A stretch of 64,000 nt of DNA from Struthidea cinerea (Eukaryota > Chordata > Aves > Passeriformes > Corcoracidae), in assembly GCA_013397865.1 (NCBI GenBank), contig VZTI01004087.1, positions 578,467 to 642,466 of the forward strand, read 5' to 3'. The position numbers and the translations under genes are program-made. Of the stretch, positions 61,321 through 64,000 are shown piece by piece. How positions within the stretch are numbered: position 1 is the stretch's first letter; the number at the start of each line of letters is the position of its first letter. Under the pieces are notes generated by a model. The model was not told where the DNA came from. It ran no database searches and worked only from the letters and a program-made list of their open reading frames with translations.

Positions 61321-64000
61321 ATATACGTGAAATGGCCCTTTTAAAAATGAAAGTTTGCTTGATAAAATAGTTATTTGTGTTTAGACCCTTAAGGAAACTG
61401 TGGCTCCCTTAATCTTATTAAGAATAGATTGCATTCCAATTATTTTCTATAACCATTGGAATACAGCTAAGGATTTCTAAGGAGTTAAGGGTTTCTAGGG
61501 AGTTCTTTAATATTCTGTTACAAATCTTTACATTTCAGGCATCCATCTTCACTTCCATGACAGCTTTTAAAATATTCAGGTTTTATTTTTTCATGCTTCC
61601 TTAAATACAGCTCAATGTTGAAAATGAATGTGAAAACATGAGGACAATGATGAAAAATTATTCCACACAGTGACACTTTTGCAACAGTTCTGTTAAAGAA
61701 GATAGCTACAAAAAACCATATCAAATTTAGGGGCCTGGTAATTGGTGACATACATTGTATAGAGGCACGTGTATAGAAACACATGGAAACATGTATGTTT
61801 CAGTGTTCCATGGCTTTCCATGACTATTAAGGCATGCGCCAACAGGGGCTGACATCAGTCAATGCACCCTTAAAAGATGTGGTTGAACTGAAACAGAAGT
61901 ATCAGTCCAGATCTCATCTATAATGACAGAATACTAGTTTGCAATTTGGTGTTACCAAGGGAAGGAGCACTTGGCTCCAAGGGAATAGCTGTCTGCAGGC
62001 TGAGTAGGCATAGTCAAAAGTGTCACTAATAGACTTTCTGCTTAGTACTCCTAGCAGAAATACAAGGACTAAACAGCTGCTGAACAGATGCTGAATTATT
62101 TTGGTTATTAACAGAGGTTTGAGCCGCACTGTTAACATACCTGCGAAAATCTTGATTTTGGCCATTCAAGGATAAAAAAATCCAAAACTTGACATGTGTG
62201 ATAGCTTCTTACTGTAAAGACCCTTCCTATTCACTATCAATTGCATTATAACAACTTCGTAACCCTTTCTTGAATCTGACAGCTTTCCCAGACCCTGTAA
62301 TTTCATATCTGTGTATCTTACCTTTATTGTAAATATACATAGATAGAAATATATAATTATGATATATAATTAGCCAGTTCCCTTGTATCTCTCACTCGTA
62401 CCCATCCCCCAGACAGTATACATTAGCTGTAATATTTATAATGGAAGGCACCTACCTGCTTTCCATCAATAAAATTTGAAATCCATGGTATTGTAGGTGA
62501 GTGATTAACGCTTCCCAAAATAAAACTCACGTAACTGGTCCCCTGCGTAAAGAAAGAAATTGTAACAATTTAGTTAAATCAATTCTTAAATTGATTTAAA
62601 CCAGTGAAATCCCTTGTGCAGATGCTCTTAAATTGGCTTAAGAGTAGCTAATATTGGTGTATCTTATTCATTTTGATCTAGAATTTAATCCTCTTAAATT
62701 GCTTAGAATTTTTTGTATACACTGGAGCCTCAAGTCTAGCAGTCTGAATTGAATTTCATGCTGCAGGGTCATGGGTCCTCAATGAAGTTAGGACCTATAA
62801 TGACACAGCAATTTTAGAAATTACTTCTGAGGGCCCACTTTACATCTACAAAAAATAAACAGAACTTTGCAATAAATACTAATAAATAGACATTGTTGTG
62901 AAGATTTTATATAAGGGATAAAGATTTTAAAAAATTCTGAGCAATCAAGGATGGTGATAATAGGCAACAAATTTCGAGAAAATGATGGCAAAATTAATTA
63001 TATGCCATGCATTTTTGCTGTCTTTATTCTGTTTCCAGCTTAAATTTGCCTGCTGATTATTGCTGGGCCCATGAGTTTTGGCACAATACTGAAAATGAAA
63101 ATATGCATGACCATCTGTCAGTAATGGTTCCAGTTCATCAAGATTTCTAGTCTCCGTTATGTGCAAGACAAAAGTACCTTTGCCTGTCTTGGCTGCAGAA
63201 CCCAAGAAATTACAGATGAGGGAGAAAAAAAGAAGAAAAAAACTTCAAATTCCCCCTTCACAGAGAAAAGGAAATTATTTTTTATCAGCACACAGAAATA
63301 AATATTCTTTCTACACTTTTATGGTTCATCCCCATTTCCAGCTGCTTCAAATTGTGACTGCATTCAGTCAATGACATGACTACATACAGACTATTTAAGG
63401 CTTCAGTAATGCAGGCTGTTACCAGAATGGAAAGAAATACCTCAAGATAGAGGATAAGAAGAAAGTATGGACAAATAATAAAAATCTGTCTATTATTTCG
63501 GATATTGACACTCCTTCTTATTAACAATTTCAGTTTGACAAAAATTGCTAGTTACTCCTCAGTTAGCAGTGATACATTTGCAGCTGCAAAAATGCTACTT
63601 CTTTCTCTGATTTTGGCTTCAGTGTGTTTCTGCTAGATTTGGATCGAGATGGAAGGCACAAACCCTGTCTGCCTGGCACAGTATCCTTTGCTTATAGTCC
63701 CAGCAGCTTTGTTTCATTCTTCTGTGTCAACGGAATTTAAAATATTTAAAAAAAATATTTTCCTACTGGTTACTCTGAAAGGCCGGTGCAAAACAAGGTG
63801 CCTTTTGAATGCATAGAGATATGGTCCCAAACAACAGTAGTTGCTATGGGAGCAGAGCATAGTGTTTTATGCAGACATGAAGGAAGAGGAATGGAGAAGC
63901 ACAAATCTGGTACAGATTGGCCCAGGAGCTCACTGGCTCTAAGCACAGTGTTTGTTCCCCTAAATATACTGTGGTAAATCACATTTATACATCAAGGGAT
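61321..64000. other. AT-rich unique sequence, no gene seen
   Basis: No credible exon or well-preserved repeat. A short tandem duplication lies at 61469-61504. Confidence 0.5.
61469..61504. repeat. 18-bp tandem duplication
   Basis: AAGGATTTCTAAGGAGTT and AAGGGTTTCTAGGGAGTT lie directly adjacent and match at 16 of 18 positions. Confidence 0.7.

Overview
The window looks like bird nuclear DNA. It is AT-rich and almost gene-free, and the recognisable repeats are typical of avian genomes: 3'-end fragments of CR1 LINEs, with RT C-terminal peptide remnants and tails built on the ATTCTATGATT motif, and long terminal repeats (LTRs) of several avian endogenous retrovirus (ERV) families. The mix suggests a neoavian, perhaps a passerine; the exact species cannot be told. 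I found no credible host protein-coding exon, tRNA, rRNA, CRISPR array or bacterial-type operon. The small open frames across the window look like chance frames in AT-rich sequence or antisense shadows of repeats.

Layout. A diverged LTR lies at 500-1373. A long AT-rich unique stretch follows to 18838. An ERVL-like solo LTR (18839-19476) has a perfect 5-bp target-site duplication (TSD). More unique sequence holds one short CR1 tail (27638-27704). A 688-bp solo LTR (29882-30569) has a perfect 6-bp TSD. An LTR-like block with TATA and poly(A) signals lies at about 34193-34798.

The main feature is a mobile-element cluster at 39.3-45.6 kb. It holds a solo LTR on the minus strand (39310-39896, TSD ccatg) and a same-family LTR on the plus strand (41498-42130, TSD tgtgc) inserted inside an older CR1 copy. 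It also holds a short retroviral insertion (42508-44065) and further CR1 tails. The insertion carries a complete minus-strand LTR, a primer-binding site, a leader with 19-bp tandem repeats and a broken gag start. It ends not in a second normal LTR but in an inverted copy of the first ~104 bp of U3. Both outer ends are therefore U3 ends, and a perfect 6-bp TSD (tttctg) flanks them. This is the most unusual object in the window.

The right third contains a purine microsatellite broken by a 198-base assembly gap (46844-47041), two longer CR1 3' fragments (48513-49032, 51894-52276), a 28-bp perfect palindrome (51314-51341), a weak LTR candidate near 57 kb, and a diverged LTR (60631 to ~61320) of the same family as the one at 500-1373. 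No functional gene network is visible; what can be read is a history of insertions. All family names rest on recognising sequence by eye and should be confirmed with a repeat library.
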